Source: JACMNW01 sp031406155 (GTDB lineage Bacteria > Pseudomonadota > Alphaproteobacteria > Rhodobacterales > Rhodobacteraceae). From it: DNA of 64,000 bases. This document shows, one piece after another, positions 1 to 7,408 of the stretch; position 1 is the stretch's first letter; the number at the start of each line of letters is the position of its first letter. The stretch covers positions 62,001 through 126,000 of the forward strand of contig JANOGW010000056.1 in the NCBI GenBank assembly GCA_031406155.1, read 5' to 3'. The translations under genes and the position numbers were made by a program. The notes beneath the pieces are model-generated. The model searched no databases and was not told the origin of the DNA. It was given only the letters and a program-made list of their open reading frames with translations.

Positions 1-49
1 CGCCGCCGCCCGTGCCGCACTGGCCTTCATGCAGGCGACGTTCAAATGA
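1..49 (+). CDS. 3' end of an upstream gene, product unknown
   Basis: Only the last 15 codons are inside the window. They read alanine-rich and end ...LAFMQATFK with stop TGA at 47-49. The stop overlaps the ATG of the next gene (ATGA at 46-49), so this gene is very probably the upstream member of the same sugar-catabolic operon. Too little is visible to name a product. Confidence 0.6.
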   Translation, partial: AAARAALAFMQATFK

Positions 50-567
50 CCGCCGATTTTCTGAGCAGTCTGGTCGCAAGGTTCACCGAACTGGAGCCGC
101 AACTGAACACGCTTGATGCGGCCACCGGCGACGGCGATCATGGGGCGACGATCCTGAAAGGCCTGCGGGCGGCAGCGGCGGCCCCGGATGCCCCGGGTGC
201 CGCATTCCGCAATGCCGCTGGTGGTGCATCGGGCACGATTTTCAGCTATCTGATCGACGCGCTGGCGGCCGAACCGCCGCTGCCGGCGGCCCTTGCCCGG
301 GCCGCCACCCGCATAGCGCAGATTGGCGGCGCAAAGGCTGGTGACAAAACCATGCTGGACGCGCTGATCCCCGCCTCGCTGGCCGCAGACGAGGCAGGCG
401 CGGCACGTGCAGCCCGGACCGGGGCCGAGGAAACTCGCGCCATGGCCGCCAGACGCGGCCGCGCCCGCTATGTCGAAGGCGCTGGCGTGGGCCATCTTGA
501 TCCGGGGGCGGTATCCGTCGCCGAGATACTGGACCTCTTTGCCGCGACATCGGGCAGGAACCCATGA
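46..567 (+). CDS. dhaL: Dihydroxyacetone kinase-type subunit DhaL (nucleotide-binding, DAK2 domain)
   Basis: 173 aa. It carries the DAK2/DhaL nucleotide-Mg signature: D24, then GDGDHG with D29 and D31, the three aspartates that hold the Mg-nucleotide in this family. Further family motifs are GGASG (59-63), GDKTMLDAL (99-107) and a C-terminal GRARYVEGAGVGHLDPG block. At 173 aa it is shorter than E. coli DhaL (about 210 aa), with a short N-terminus and a short middle helix. It overlaps dhaK by 4 bp (ATGA). No DhaM/PTS partner is visible, and the GDGDHG form resembles ATP-dependent enzymes, so it probably delivers phosphate directly from ATP. The true substrate may be a ketose other than dihydroxyacetone. 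Confidence 0.85.
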   Translation: MTADFLSSLVARFTELEPQLNTLDAATGDGDHGATILKGLRAAAAAPDAPGAAFRNAAGGASGTIFSYLIDALAAEPPLPAALARAATRIAQIGGAKAGDKTMLDALIPASLAADEAGAARAARTGAEETRAMAARRGRARYVEGAGVGHLDPGAVSVAEILDLFAATSGRNP

Positions 568-1574
568 AAAAGCTGTTCAATTCCAAAGACCGGATGCCCG
601 ACGACATGATCGACGGTTTTATCGCGGCCTATCCCGGCCTTGTGGCGCGCGGGGTCCATCCGCGCGTCGTGCGTCGCGTCACGCTTGACCCCGGCAAGGT
701 GGCGGTCGTGATCGCGAACGGGTCGGGGCATGAACCCATCGCCATGGGTTTCGTGGGCAAGGGCTTGCTGGATGCCAATGTGGTGGGCGACGTGTTCACA
801 GCCCCGCCGCCCGATATGATCTTGGCCGGCCTGCGCGAAGTGACCGGGCCTGCGGGGGCGGTCCTGCTGGTTTCGCGCCACGAAGGCGATGTGATCAATG
901 CAATGGCCGCCGTGATGATGGCCGACGATGCCGGCCTGACCGTGCGCCCGTTGCTGATGTATGACGATATCTCCTCTGCGCCCAAGGGTCATGAGGAAGA
1001 CCGGCGCGGCGCGGCTGGCACGATCTTCATCTACAAGATCCTCGGAGCTGCGGCGGAAACCGGCATGGCGCTGGACGATCTGATCGCGCTTGGCGAAGAC
1101 GTTCGCGCGCGCACCCGCACGCTTGCCGCCGCCGTCAATCCGGGTATCTCGCCACTGACCGGCCAGCCGATGTTCACCCTGCCCGTTGACGAGATCTACA
1201 TCGGCATGGGCGTGCACGGCGAACCCGGCGTTGGCCGACGCAAGGTCGGGCCGGTGGCCGATCTGGTGGCGTTCATGCTGGAGGCGCTGCTGACTGATCG
1301 GCCCATCGCGCCGGGCACGCCCACGCTTGCCATCGTAAACGGCATGGGGGGCGCCACGATGATGGAGTTGTTGACGATCTACCGCGAACTTGCCCATGGG
1401 TTGGACGCGCGCGGCATCCCGCATCTGTCACCGATCGTCGGCTCGTTCTCGACCACGCAGGAAATGGCGGGCTTTTCGATCTCGCTGATGACGCCCACGC
1501 CGCAGATGCTGGGGTTTTGGCAGGCCGCCCATGCGGCCCCGCTGTTTCCGGTCATCCATGGCAAAGGGGCCTGA
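564..1574 (+). CDS. dhaK: Dihydroxyacetone kinase-type subunit DhaK (ketose-binding)
   Basis: 336 aa, the usual DhaK length. All substrate-binding landmarks are at family positions: GSGHEP with H56, D109 in SRHEGD, and H218 in GMGVHGEPG, the histidine that forms a hemiaminal with the ketone substrate. It overlaps dhaL by 4 bp at its start and the aldolase gene by 1 bp or more at its end (TGATG). DhaK proteins split from DhaL are known both in PTS-linked dihydroxyacetone kinases and in ATP-dependent tetrulose or apulose kinases. With an aldolase and an isomerase-like gene in the same operon, a ketose kinase is a reasonable alternative to a plain dihydroxyacetone kinase. Substrate is inferred, not shown. 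Confidence 0.88.
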   Translation: MKKLFNSKDRMPDDMIDGFIAAYPGLVARGVHPRVVRRVTLDPGKVAVVIANGSGHEPIAMGFVGKGLLDANVVGDVFTAPPPDMILAGLREVTGPAGAVLLVSRHEGDVINAMAAVMMADDAGLTVRPLLMYDDISSAPKGHEEDRRGAAGTIFIYKILGAAAETGMALDDLIALGEDVRARTRTLAAAVNPGISPLTGQPMFTLPVDEIYIGMGVHGEPGVGRRKVGPVADLVAFMLEALLTDRPIAPGTPTLAIVNGMGGATMMELLTIYRELAHGLDARGIPHLSPIVGSFSTTQEMAGFSISLMTPTPQMLGFWQAAHAAPLFPVIHGKGA

Positions 1575-2479
1575 TGATGCCCGCACCGCGCCAGTTCCAC
1601 GGGGTCGCCGTTGATGCAGGCAGCGGGCTTGCCGCAACGATCAAGTCGGCACGCGGCGACAGGGCAATGCCGGATGATCTGGTGCATTTCAAGCGCGCCG
1701 TGCTGCAAGTTCTGGGTCCGCATTCCAGCACCGTGCTACTGGATGCAACCTGCGGCCCCGGCCTGCTACCCGATTTTCCGGCGCATTGCGCTCCCATGCT
1801 GGCGTACGAGGCTGATGTCTACCGCATCGCCGAACCCGACCGGATCACCGTCCTGCCTGACACCCTGACGACTGCGGATTATCCTGGCTTGGGGGTGCGG
1901 TACCTCAAGTTCTTTTTGTATTACGCGCCCGACGATGACCCGGCGCTGAACGCGCGCAAATGCGATCTGGTGGCATCGGTTGGCGCGCAATGTGCGGCGC
2001 ACGGCCTGCATTTCCTGATGGAGCCTTTGGTGTTTGACCGCGCCCTGCCCCCCGGCACGCCGGCATTTGCCCACGCCAAGCCCGGCCTTGTGCGCCGCGC
2101 GGTGGAAACCTTTGCCGATCCGCGCTTTCAGGTCGGCACCCTGAAAATCGAAGTGCCGGTCGATCTGGCCTTTGTTGCAGGCTATGGCCAGCCCCTGATG
2201 TCGCGTGATCAGGCCCTGCAAGCGTTTCGCGATGCCGCCGAACCGGCGCGCGGGTTGCCGATTGTCTATCTGAGCGCGGGCGTGCCGTTCGACTGGTTCG
2301 AAGCCTCGTTGCAGATGGCGCGCGCGTCGGGCGTGGCCTTTGCGGGCTTCATGTGTGGGCGGTCGATCTGGTCGGACGCGGTCGGGGTTTTTGGCGCGCA
2401 AGGTGACGCAGCGATGCGGGACTGGCTGGCACACACCGGCCTTGCGCGATTGCGCCGACTGATTACTGCGGTCACATGA
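1574..2479 (+). CDS. LacD-type class I aldolase (tagatose-1,6-bisphosphate / ketose-1-phosphate aldolase-like)
   Basis: 301 aa from ATG 1574; ATG 1577 is an equally possible start with better spacing to AAAGGGG. The open frame extends further upstream but that part lies inside dhaK. The protein resembles the LacD/YihT family: a V-R-Y-L-K-F-F-L-Y-Y strand (about 108-117) and a LKIEVPVD strand (190-197) whose K191 matches the Schiff-base lysine. LacD cleaves tagatose-1,6-bisphosphate; YihT cleaves sulfofructose-1-phosphate. Both give dihydroxyacetone phosphate plus an aldehyde. Directly behind a DhaKL kinase, it would fit cleavage of a ketose 1-phosphate made by that kinase. The exact substrate is not deducible. 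Confidence 0.8.
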   Translation: MMPAPRQFHGVAVDAGSGLAATIKSARGDRAMPDDLVHFKRAVLQVLGPHSSTVLLDATCGPGLLPDFPAHCAPMLAYEADVYRIAEPDRITVLPDTLTTADYPGLGVRYLKFFLYYAPDDDPALNARKCDLVASVGAQCAAHGLHFLMEPLVFDRALPPGTPAFAHAKPGLVRRAVETFADPRFQVGTLKIEVPVDLAFVAGYGQPLMSRDQALQAFRDAAEPARGLPIVYLSAGVPFDWFEASLQMARASGVAFAGFMCGRSIWSDAVGVFGAQGDAAMRDWLAHTGLARLRRLITAVT

Positions 2480-2491
2480 GGGGGGGGTGTC

Positions 2492-3265
2492 ATGGCTGAC
2501 GACATGCTGGCCGGAAAAATCGCCATCGTCACCGGCGGCGCCAGCGGCAATGGTCGCGCGATTGCCAAAGCGTTCGCGCGCCACGGTGCCCGCGTGATCG
2601 TGGCCGACCTGCGCCTCGATCCGCGCGAAGGCGGGCTGCCTGTGGTCGAGGCGATCAACGAAAGCCAGCCCAGCATGGCGCGGTTCTTCCAATGCGATGT
2701 GTCCCGCGTGGCCGACCTTGAGGCGGCAGTTGCCGAAGCCGAGCGCTGGGGCGGGCTTGACATCATGATCAATAACGCGGGCATCCTGATGAAACAGCCG
2801 ATCCTTGAGGCGACCGAGGCGGTGTTTCAAAAGATGATCGACGTCAACGTCAAATCCGTGTTCTTTGGCGCGCAGGCGGCAGCGCGGGCCATGGTGCCAC
2901 GCGGGCATGGGGTGATCCTGAACATGTGCTCCATTGCAGGGATGCGTGGCACCGGGGGGTTCACGCATTACAACATGACCAAAGGTGCTGTGCGATTGTT
3001 GTCCCTGGCATTGGCCGATGAGCTGGGCCCCCTCGGTATTCGTGTGAACAACGTCAACCCCGGCATCATGCGCACCCAGATGAATGTGGTCGATGACCCG
3101 GTAATCGGCACTGAGGTCGGCGAGGGGTATCTTGACATGATCCCCGCCCGCCGCTGGGGCGAGCCGTCAGAGGTGGCCGATGCCTGCGTGTTTCTGGCCT
3201 CGGACATGGCGAAATATGTGATGGGCACGTCGTTGGTGGTCGACGGCGGCTATCTGCGGATTTGA
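2492..3265 (+). CDS. Short-chain dehydrogenase/reductase (classical SDR)
   Basis: 257 aa, the standard classical SDR length. The Rossmann motif is TGGASGNG (14-21), with Asn where the common form has Ile; D39 after the second strand suggests NAD(H) preference. The NNAG motif is at 94-97 and the catalytic set is S147, Y160, K164 (YNMTK). The C-terminus ends in the usual SLVVDGGY. A G-rich stretch precedes the ATG by about 6 bases. It sits 12 bp behind the aldolase and 13 bp ahead of the isomerase-like gene, so it probably oxidises or reduces a polyol, sugar or aldehyde of the same pathway. Substrate unknown. Confidence 0.85.
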   Translation: MADDMLAGKIAIVTGGASGNGRAIAKAFARHGARVIVADLRLDPREGGLPVVEAINESQPSMARFFQCDVSRVADLEAAVAEAERWGGLDIMINNAGILMKQPILEATEAVFQKMIDVNVKSVFFGAQAAARAMVPRGHGVILNMCSIAGMRGTGGFTHYNMTKGAVRLLSLALADELGPLGIRVNNVNPGIMRTQMNVVDDPVIGTEVGEGYLDMIPARRWGEPSEVADACVFLASDMAKYVMGTSLVVDGGYLRI

Positions 3266-3278
3266 AAGGGCGGGCGAC

Positions 3279-4709
3279 ATGACACCCCTGACCATCGGCT
3301 TGATCCGGGCGTCATTGCCCAGCTACTTCCCCGAACGCCATGGCGTCTGGGATCGGGCGGAAGCCGCGCTCGGTGCTTTATGTGACGATCTGGGCGCGCG
3401 GCTGGTACTGATCCCCGGCATCCCGATGAACGGGGCCGACACTTCCCGCGCGTTAGCAGAATGCCGGGCTGCGGGGGTTGAATTCATCCTCCTTTTGCAC
3501 GGCGGCTTCACCATGGGCGATGTCGCCCGCACCATCGCCGCATCCGAGTTTCGCGCAGGCTTCTGGTCGGTGCCCGAACCGGTGCGCACTGGCGACGTGC
3601 AACTGAACAATTTCGTGTCGTTGAATATGTCGATGTCAATTGCCCGAACCGTGCGCGATCTGCGCCAACACCCGGTGCAATGGTATCACGGTGCCCCCGA
3701 AAGCCCGGCGTTTCAGGCGCGGCTGACCACCACCCTGCGCGCGTTGAAAGCCGCCAAGGCACTGGATGGTGCAAGGATTGGCGTGATCGGTGGCCTTGCC
3801 ATGACGTTCTACAACATGGAGGTGTCGACCAACACGCTGCGATCACGGCTGGGGGTCGAGGTGGCGCATCACGACATCCACGATCTGACCGGGCGGATGG
3901 CGGCGATTGCCCCGGACCGTGCCGCAGCCGAGGTTGCCGCAATGGCCAATGCCGCCCGGGTTGACGGCGTGTCGGACCACCAGATGACCCTGACCGCCCG
4001 CTGTGCATTGGCCCTGCGTGATATGGCTGCGGCGGGGAATTACGCGGCGCTGGCGGTCAGCGACTGGCCCGCCCTGCAGGCCGATCCCGGCATGCATCCG
4101 GGTGCGGCCTTTACCTGGCTGGAGGAACGCGACGCCCTGCCCGTGGCGTCTGAGGGCGATGTGCTGGGGGCGGTCAGTCAGCTGGTCGCAAAATCCCTGA
4201 CTGGGCGGGTGGGTTACCTGCTGGACATGACCGAACCCGATCTTGACGCGGGCCAACTGCTGGTCTGGCACGGCGGCGGCGGGCCACTTTATCTGGCAGA
4301 CACGGCTGGGCCCGCTTGGGTCAATCACCCGATGATTGGGCGTGGTACGGCGCAAGGGCCCCGCTTTGGTACCATCGCCGATCTGGTCTTCCGCGACGGC
4401 CCGGTGACCCTGCTGCGCATCGCGCGCGACGGTGGTGCGATGTTCCAGATGACCGCAGCGGTGCGGGGCCGCGATCCATCCGGCTTTACCGGCTGCCGGG
4501 GCTGGCTGCAGGAGTTCTGCATCGCGGGCAACCCCGCCAGCCTTGAGGATGTCGTGGCCACCGTCATGGCGCACGGGCTGGAGCATCACTTCGTGCTGAT
4601 CCCCGGCGACCACGCCGCCGCCGTGGCCGAATTCGCGTCGTGGACAGGCTTGACGGCCCTGAACCGCGTCCCGATGCGCGATCATCTATTGGCCGTGGAT
4701 TACACCTGA
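3279..4709 (+). CDS. L-fucose/L-arabinose isomerase-like protein
   Basis: 476 aa. Features shared with the FucI/AraI fold are an N-terminal Rossmann-like segment, the NMEVSTN stretch (about 172-178), an ASEGDVLGA segment holding the acidic metal ligands (about 289-297), a WHGGGGPLY loop, and a C-terminal GLEHHFVLIPGDH motif with the metal-binding histidine. Family members isomerise aldoses to ketoses with Mn, but several subgroups are uncharacterised. It is the last gene of the operon; AAAGGG precedes the start. An aldose-ketose isomerase feeding DhaKL and the LacD-type aldolase is the simplest reading. Confidence 0.7.
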   Translation: MTPLTIGLIRASLPSYFPERHGVWDRAEAALGALCDDLGARLVLIPGIPMNGADTSRALAECRAAGVEFILLLHGGFTMGDVARTIAASEFRAGFWSVPEPVRTGDVQLNNFVSLNMSMSIARTVRDLRQHPVQWYHGAPESPAFQARLTTTLRALKAAKALDGARIGVIGGLAMTFYNMEVSTNTLRSRLGVEVAHHDIHDLTGRMAAIAPDRAAAEVAAMANAARVDGVSDHQMTLTARCALALRDMAAAGNYAALAVSDWPALQADPGMHPGAAFTWLEERDALPVASEGDVLGAVSQLVAKSLTGRVGYLLDMTEPDLDAGQLLVWHGGGGPLYLADTAGPAWVNHPMIGRGTAQGPRFGTIADLVFRDGPVTLLRIARDGGAMFQMTAAVRGRDPSGFTGCRGWLQEFCIAGNPASLEDVVATVMAHGLEHHFVLIPGDHAAAVAEFASWTGLTALNRVPMRDHLLAVDYT

Positions 4710-4812
4710 CAGAACATGACCGCATCGAGCCCAAACCTCCCAACATGCGTTTGGAGAGCGAATGGCCGCATTAAACGACGGAAAGGAAGGCCAGAACGAT
4801 CATTTTGTGCGA

Positions 4813-5331
4813 CTACACGAGCGAGCGCTGCATGAAATAGATTTTGTCGCGCCACACATCCGGGAAGTCTTGTGGGTGTGGCATGCCGACGAAACCGGCG
4901 CTCTCATACATTGAGCGTGCATGCGTCAAAAACTTTGCGGACGAGAAAAACACACTTTCATATCCGTCAGCAACCATCTGTACGAACATGCCTTCCAACA
5001 ATTTGCGACCAAGCCCATTGCCCCGGCCAGCGACGCTTACGAACATTCGTTTGAATTCAGCGACACCCGGACCCGCCTGGCTGTACATGACACATCCGGC
5101 AGGATTCCCGTTCACAGAGGCAACAAGGATGCCGCCACGCGGTCGTTTATGTAAGTCAGGCAGGTCATCAAGGATCGCTTTGAACTTTTTGGGATCCATC
5201 GGATGATCGGCTCCTGTGGGCCAATCGGGGGGGTAGTTTTTCCAGTGCCAATCCAACCACTCTTCGCAGAGTGTACGTGCCGATTCGATATCGTTTTCGT
5301 CGCGGGCCATCCGCACTAGAATTTCAGTCAT
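4813..5331 (-). CDS. GNAT-family N-acetyltransferase
   Basis: 172 aa from ATG 5331; an in-frame start at 5391 would add 20 residues, but MTEILVRMARDEND looks like a natural GNAT N-terminus. The acetyl-CoA pyrophosphate loop is RGNGLG within VAGRGNGLGRKLLE, followed by a typical beta-alpha-beta GNAT C-terminus (ARSMYESAGF). A hydrophobic strand precedes it (GNPAGCVMYS). Base composition looks less GC-rich than its neighbours and it is isolated from both flanking operons, which may mean later acquisition. The acetyl acceptor cannot be predicted. Confidence 0.75.
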   Translation of the reverse strand: MTEILVRMARDENDIESARTLCEEWLDWHWKNYPPDWPTGADHPMDPKKFKAILDDLPDLHKRPRGGILVASVNGNPAGCVMYSQAGPGVAEFKRMFVSVAGRGNGLGRKLLEGMFVQMVADGYESVFFSSAKFLTHARSMYESAGFVGMPHPQDFPDVWRDKIYFMQRSLV

Positions 5332-5484
5332 TTCCCCAGCCTTATGGCGCGATATACCAAAAACCATCACGTCGTAACCGAAGGAAGTCAATCGAGTGCA
5401 ATATGAGAGCGAACATTGGTTCGATCACAACGACCGGCCGCTTCGTCCGCAAAGCTGTCTTAGAACGCTTGACTCGCGCGGTGT

Positions 5485-6558
5485 TCAACTCCGCGCCAGA
5501 CAATCATAGAAATTCAGGAAGACCTCATCGCGCTGCACGTCATGGGCTTCGCGCATCAGGTGGCGGTGGGGATCTTTGCGCCAGAACAGATCGTCGTCCA
5601 GCCGGGGCGATGTGGTCAGGTGCGTCGGCACCCAGTCGGGGTTGATCAGCCAGGCGATGTTGATGATATCCCAGATCACCCAGGTCCGCCGCGCGGTATC
5701 GTCCAGCGCGAACATCGCGTGCAGCGGGTTGTGGGTGAACAGATGGTGCAGATAGTCGCCAATCGCACCGCGACCCTGAACGAAACGCTCCATCTCGGGC
5801 AAAGATATCTTCAACTGCGCGCCCACATGATAGCCCGGCAGATAAACATGCGGCACGCCGCAGTCGAACAGCAACCGCGAGGCGTATAGATCCTGCACCA
5901 TGTTCAGCGAGGGTCGGTTGCAATGCGGTGCAGCGGACGGATAGCCCGAGGTCCAGATCACGACGATGTCACGGATGATCTCTGGCGCCATCAGGATTGC
6001 GCTGGCGATATTGGTCACGCAGCCGAGCGCCGCAATGTACAGCGGGGCACCACCGCTTTTGGCCAGATCGACGATGGCAGTTGCGGCATCGGTCACAACG
6101 GGGGTTTCTGGGCCGGTCATGTAGCGATCCGCACCGCGAAACACGGTTCCGCCCGGCGCCAGGCCGCAGGCGTCGTACACCCTCAGAATTTCCTGATAAC
6201 TCAACTCCATCCCTTCGGCCGGCCCGACCAGTTGCAGATCGGCCGCCCGCCGCCCGGCCTTGTGCAGCCGCGCAAGCCAACCCTGAAAGCCACCCACAAG
6301 ATGCTCGGGTTGGCCCTGCCCGTTCAGCAGAGCCGCCTCTGCGCGGCGCAATCCGGGCAGATGATGGGCAAAGGAAAACGGTTCTGCCGTTACCGCCACA
6401 ACGTCCAGCTTCTCTGGCGACAACAGCGCCCAGGCCAAGGCGAACTGATCGTCGATTTCGTTGGCGGTGTCGGTGTCGATCACCACCCGCGGCCGCCCTT
6501 GCGGCAAGGCAAGGCGCTCGGCCATCAGATCGGGCGGAAGGAATGGAAACTGCGACAT
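5485..6558 (-). CDS. Nucleoside hydrolase-like protein
   Basis: 357 aa from ATG 6558, which has AAGGAAG about seven bases upstream. The frame stays open another 99 codons upstream, but that part overlaps the GntR gene and is not protein-like. The N-terminal cluster VVIDTDTANEIDD places D28, D30, D36 and D37 as in the calcium site of inosine-uridine nucleoside hydrolases, although the spacing is longer than the usual DTDPGxDD. Members cleave the N-glycosidic bond of ribonucleosides. It starts 10 bp after the GntR gene and so is probably in its operon and under its control. The substrate may be a nucleoside or another N-riboside. Confidence 0.75.
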   Translation of the reverse strand: MSQFPFLPPDLMAERLALPQGRPRVVIDTDTANEIDDQFALAWALLSPEKLDVVAVTAEPFSFAHHLPGLRRAEAALLNGQGQPEHLVGGFQGWLARLHKAGRRAADLQLVGPAEGMELSYQEILRVYDACGLAPGGTVFRGADRYMTGPETPVVTDAATAIVDLAKSGGAPLYIAALGCVTNIASAILMAPEIIRDIVVIWTSGYPSAAPHCNRPSLNMVQDLYASRLLFDCGVPHVYLPGYHVGAQLKISLPEMERFVQGRGAIGDYLHHLFTHNPLHAMFALDDTARRTWVIWDIINIAWLINPDWVPTHLTTSPRLDDDLFWRKDPHRHLMREAHDVQRDEVFLNFYDCLARS

Positions 6559-6568
6559 CGGTCTTCCT

Positions 6569-7309
6569 TCAAAAGCGAGGCATACGGCCCTGACGGGACA
6601 GGGCAAAGCTGACAGTTCCGGTGCGAAAGACATCTTCGTGAAACGCCACCGATCCGTCATCGGCGAATGCCGAACAGGCTTGGCGCAACAGGGGGCTGCC
6701 CTCGGCAATACCAAAGGTCGCGGCAATCGCGGCACTTGCGACGACAGGGCTGATATCCTCGCAGGCGGCAGACCATTCCAGCCCGAAGCGATCGCCCAGA
6801 ATACGCAGGATCGACTGGCCGGCCCCGGTTTCGGGAAAGTCCGACGGCGCGGCATCGGGCATCAGGTGCGCGGGCGCATAGGTCTTGACCAACATGCGCG
6901 GCTGCCCGTCCACCAGTCGCAACCGGGTGATTTCGATCACCGGGGTGTCCGCCATGCCAGGCGGCAGATGTGCCAGTTGCCCCGCGCCATGCCGCACGAT
7001 AGCGATCAGGCGTGAGGTCGGCTCGTGCCCTGCGCGCAGCATCGCATCGGTGAATGAGGTCAGGCAGGTGTCCGACGCCGGCGACAGCGTGATCACCCGG
7101 TAGCCCGACCCTTGCCTGCTTTCGACATAGCCATCCTGCACCAGCATATCCAGCGCGCGGCGAATGGTGACCCGGCTGACGCTGAAACTCGCGGCCAGCT
7201 CACCCTCGGTGGGCATCCGCATCCCGACCGGATAGCGCCCCGCCTTCAGCCGTTCCAGAATGGTTCTGTAGGCCTGTTCATATTTTGGCGCATCGAGGGC
7301 ATCGACCAT
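6569..7309 (-). CDS. GntR-family (HutC/UTRA) transcriptional regulator
   Basis: 246 aa from ATG 7309, which has AAAGG seven bases upstream; a TTG start at 7324 adds five residues. The N-terminal winged helix reads MPTEGELAASFSVSRVTIRRALDML...DGYVESRQGSG (in segments), typical of HutC-type GntR proteins, followed by a UTRA effector domain (about 85-240) ending SVAFHEDVFRTG. It lies 10 bp ahead of the nucleoside hydrolase gene, so that gene is the likely target. An imperfect inverted repeat, TGGTGGGCACGACCA (7352-7366), lies upstream and might be its operator, but does not match the usual GntR consensus. Confidence 0.88.
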   Translation of the reverse strand: MVDALDAPKYEQAYRTILERLKAGRYPVGMRMPTEGELAASFSVSRVTIRRALDMLVQDGYVESRQGSGYRVITLSPASDTCLTSFTDAMLRAGHEPTSRLIAIVRHGAGQLAHLPPGMADTPVIEITRLRLVDGQPRMLVKTYAPAHLMPDAAPSDFPETGAGQSILRILGDRFGLEWSAACEDISPVVASAAIAATFGIAEGSPLLRQACSAFADDGSVAFHEDVFRTGTVSFALSRQGRMPRF

Positions 7310-7408
7310 GCTGGAACCTTTCAAGACAGTAAGACGCTTCGCGCCCGGGACTGGTGGGCACGACCACGCTAGCCAACCATCCCGTCACCACGAACGAAAC
7401 GCGCATCG

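Noticed and set aside
468..1424. Long open frame antisense to the dhaL/dhaK genes
   Set aside because: It mirrors codon structure of the real genes in GC-rich DNA, has no ribosome site or recognisable domain, and dhaK is clearly real.
6559..6855. N-terminal extension of the nucleoside hydrolase frame
   Set aside because: It overlaps the GntR coding region, its translation is not protein-like, and ATG 6558 has a good ribosome site and a typical N-terminus.
7352..7366. Imperfect inverted repeat upstream of the GntR gene as its operator
   Set aside because: Only 10 of 15 positions are symmetric and it does not fit the usual GntR pattern; mentioned in the gene entry only.
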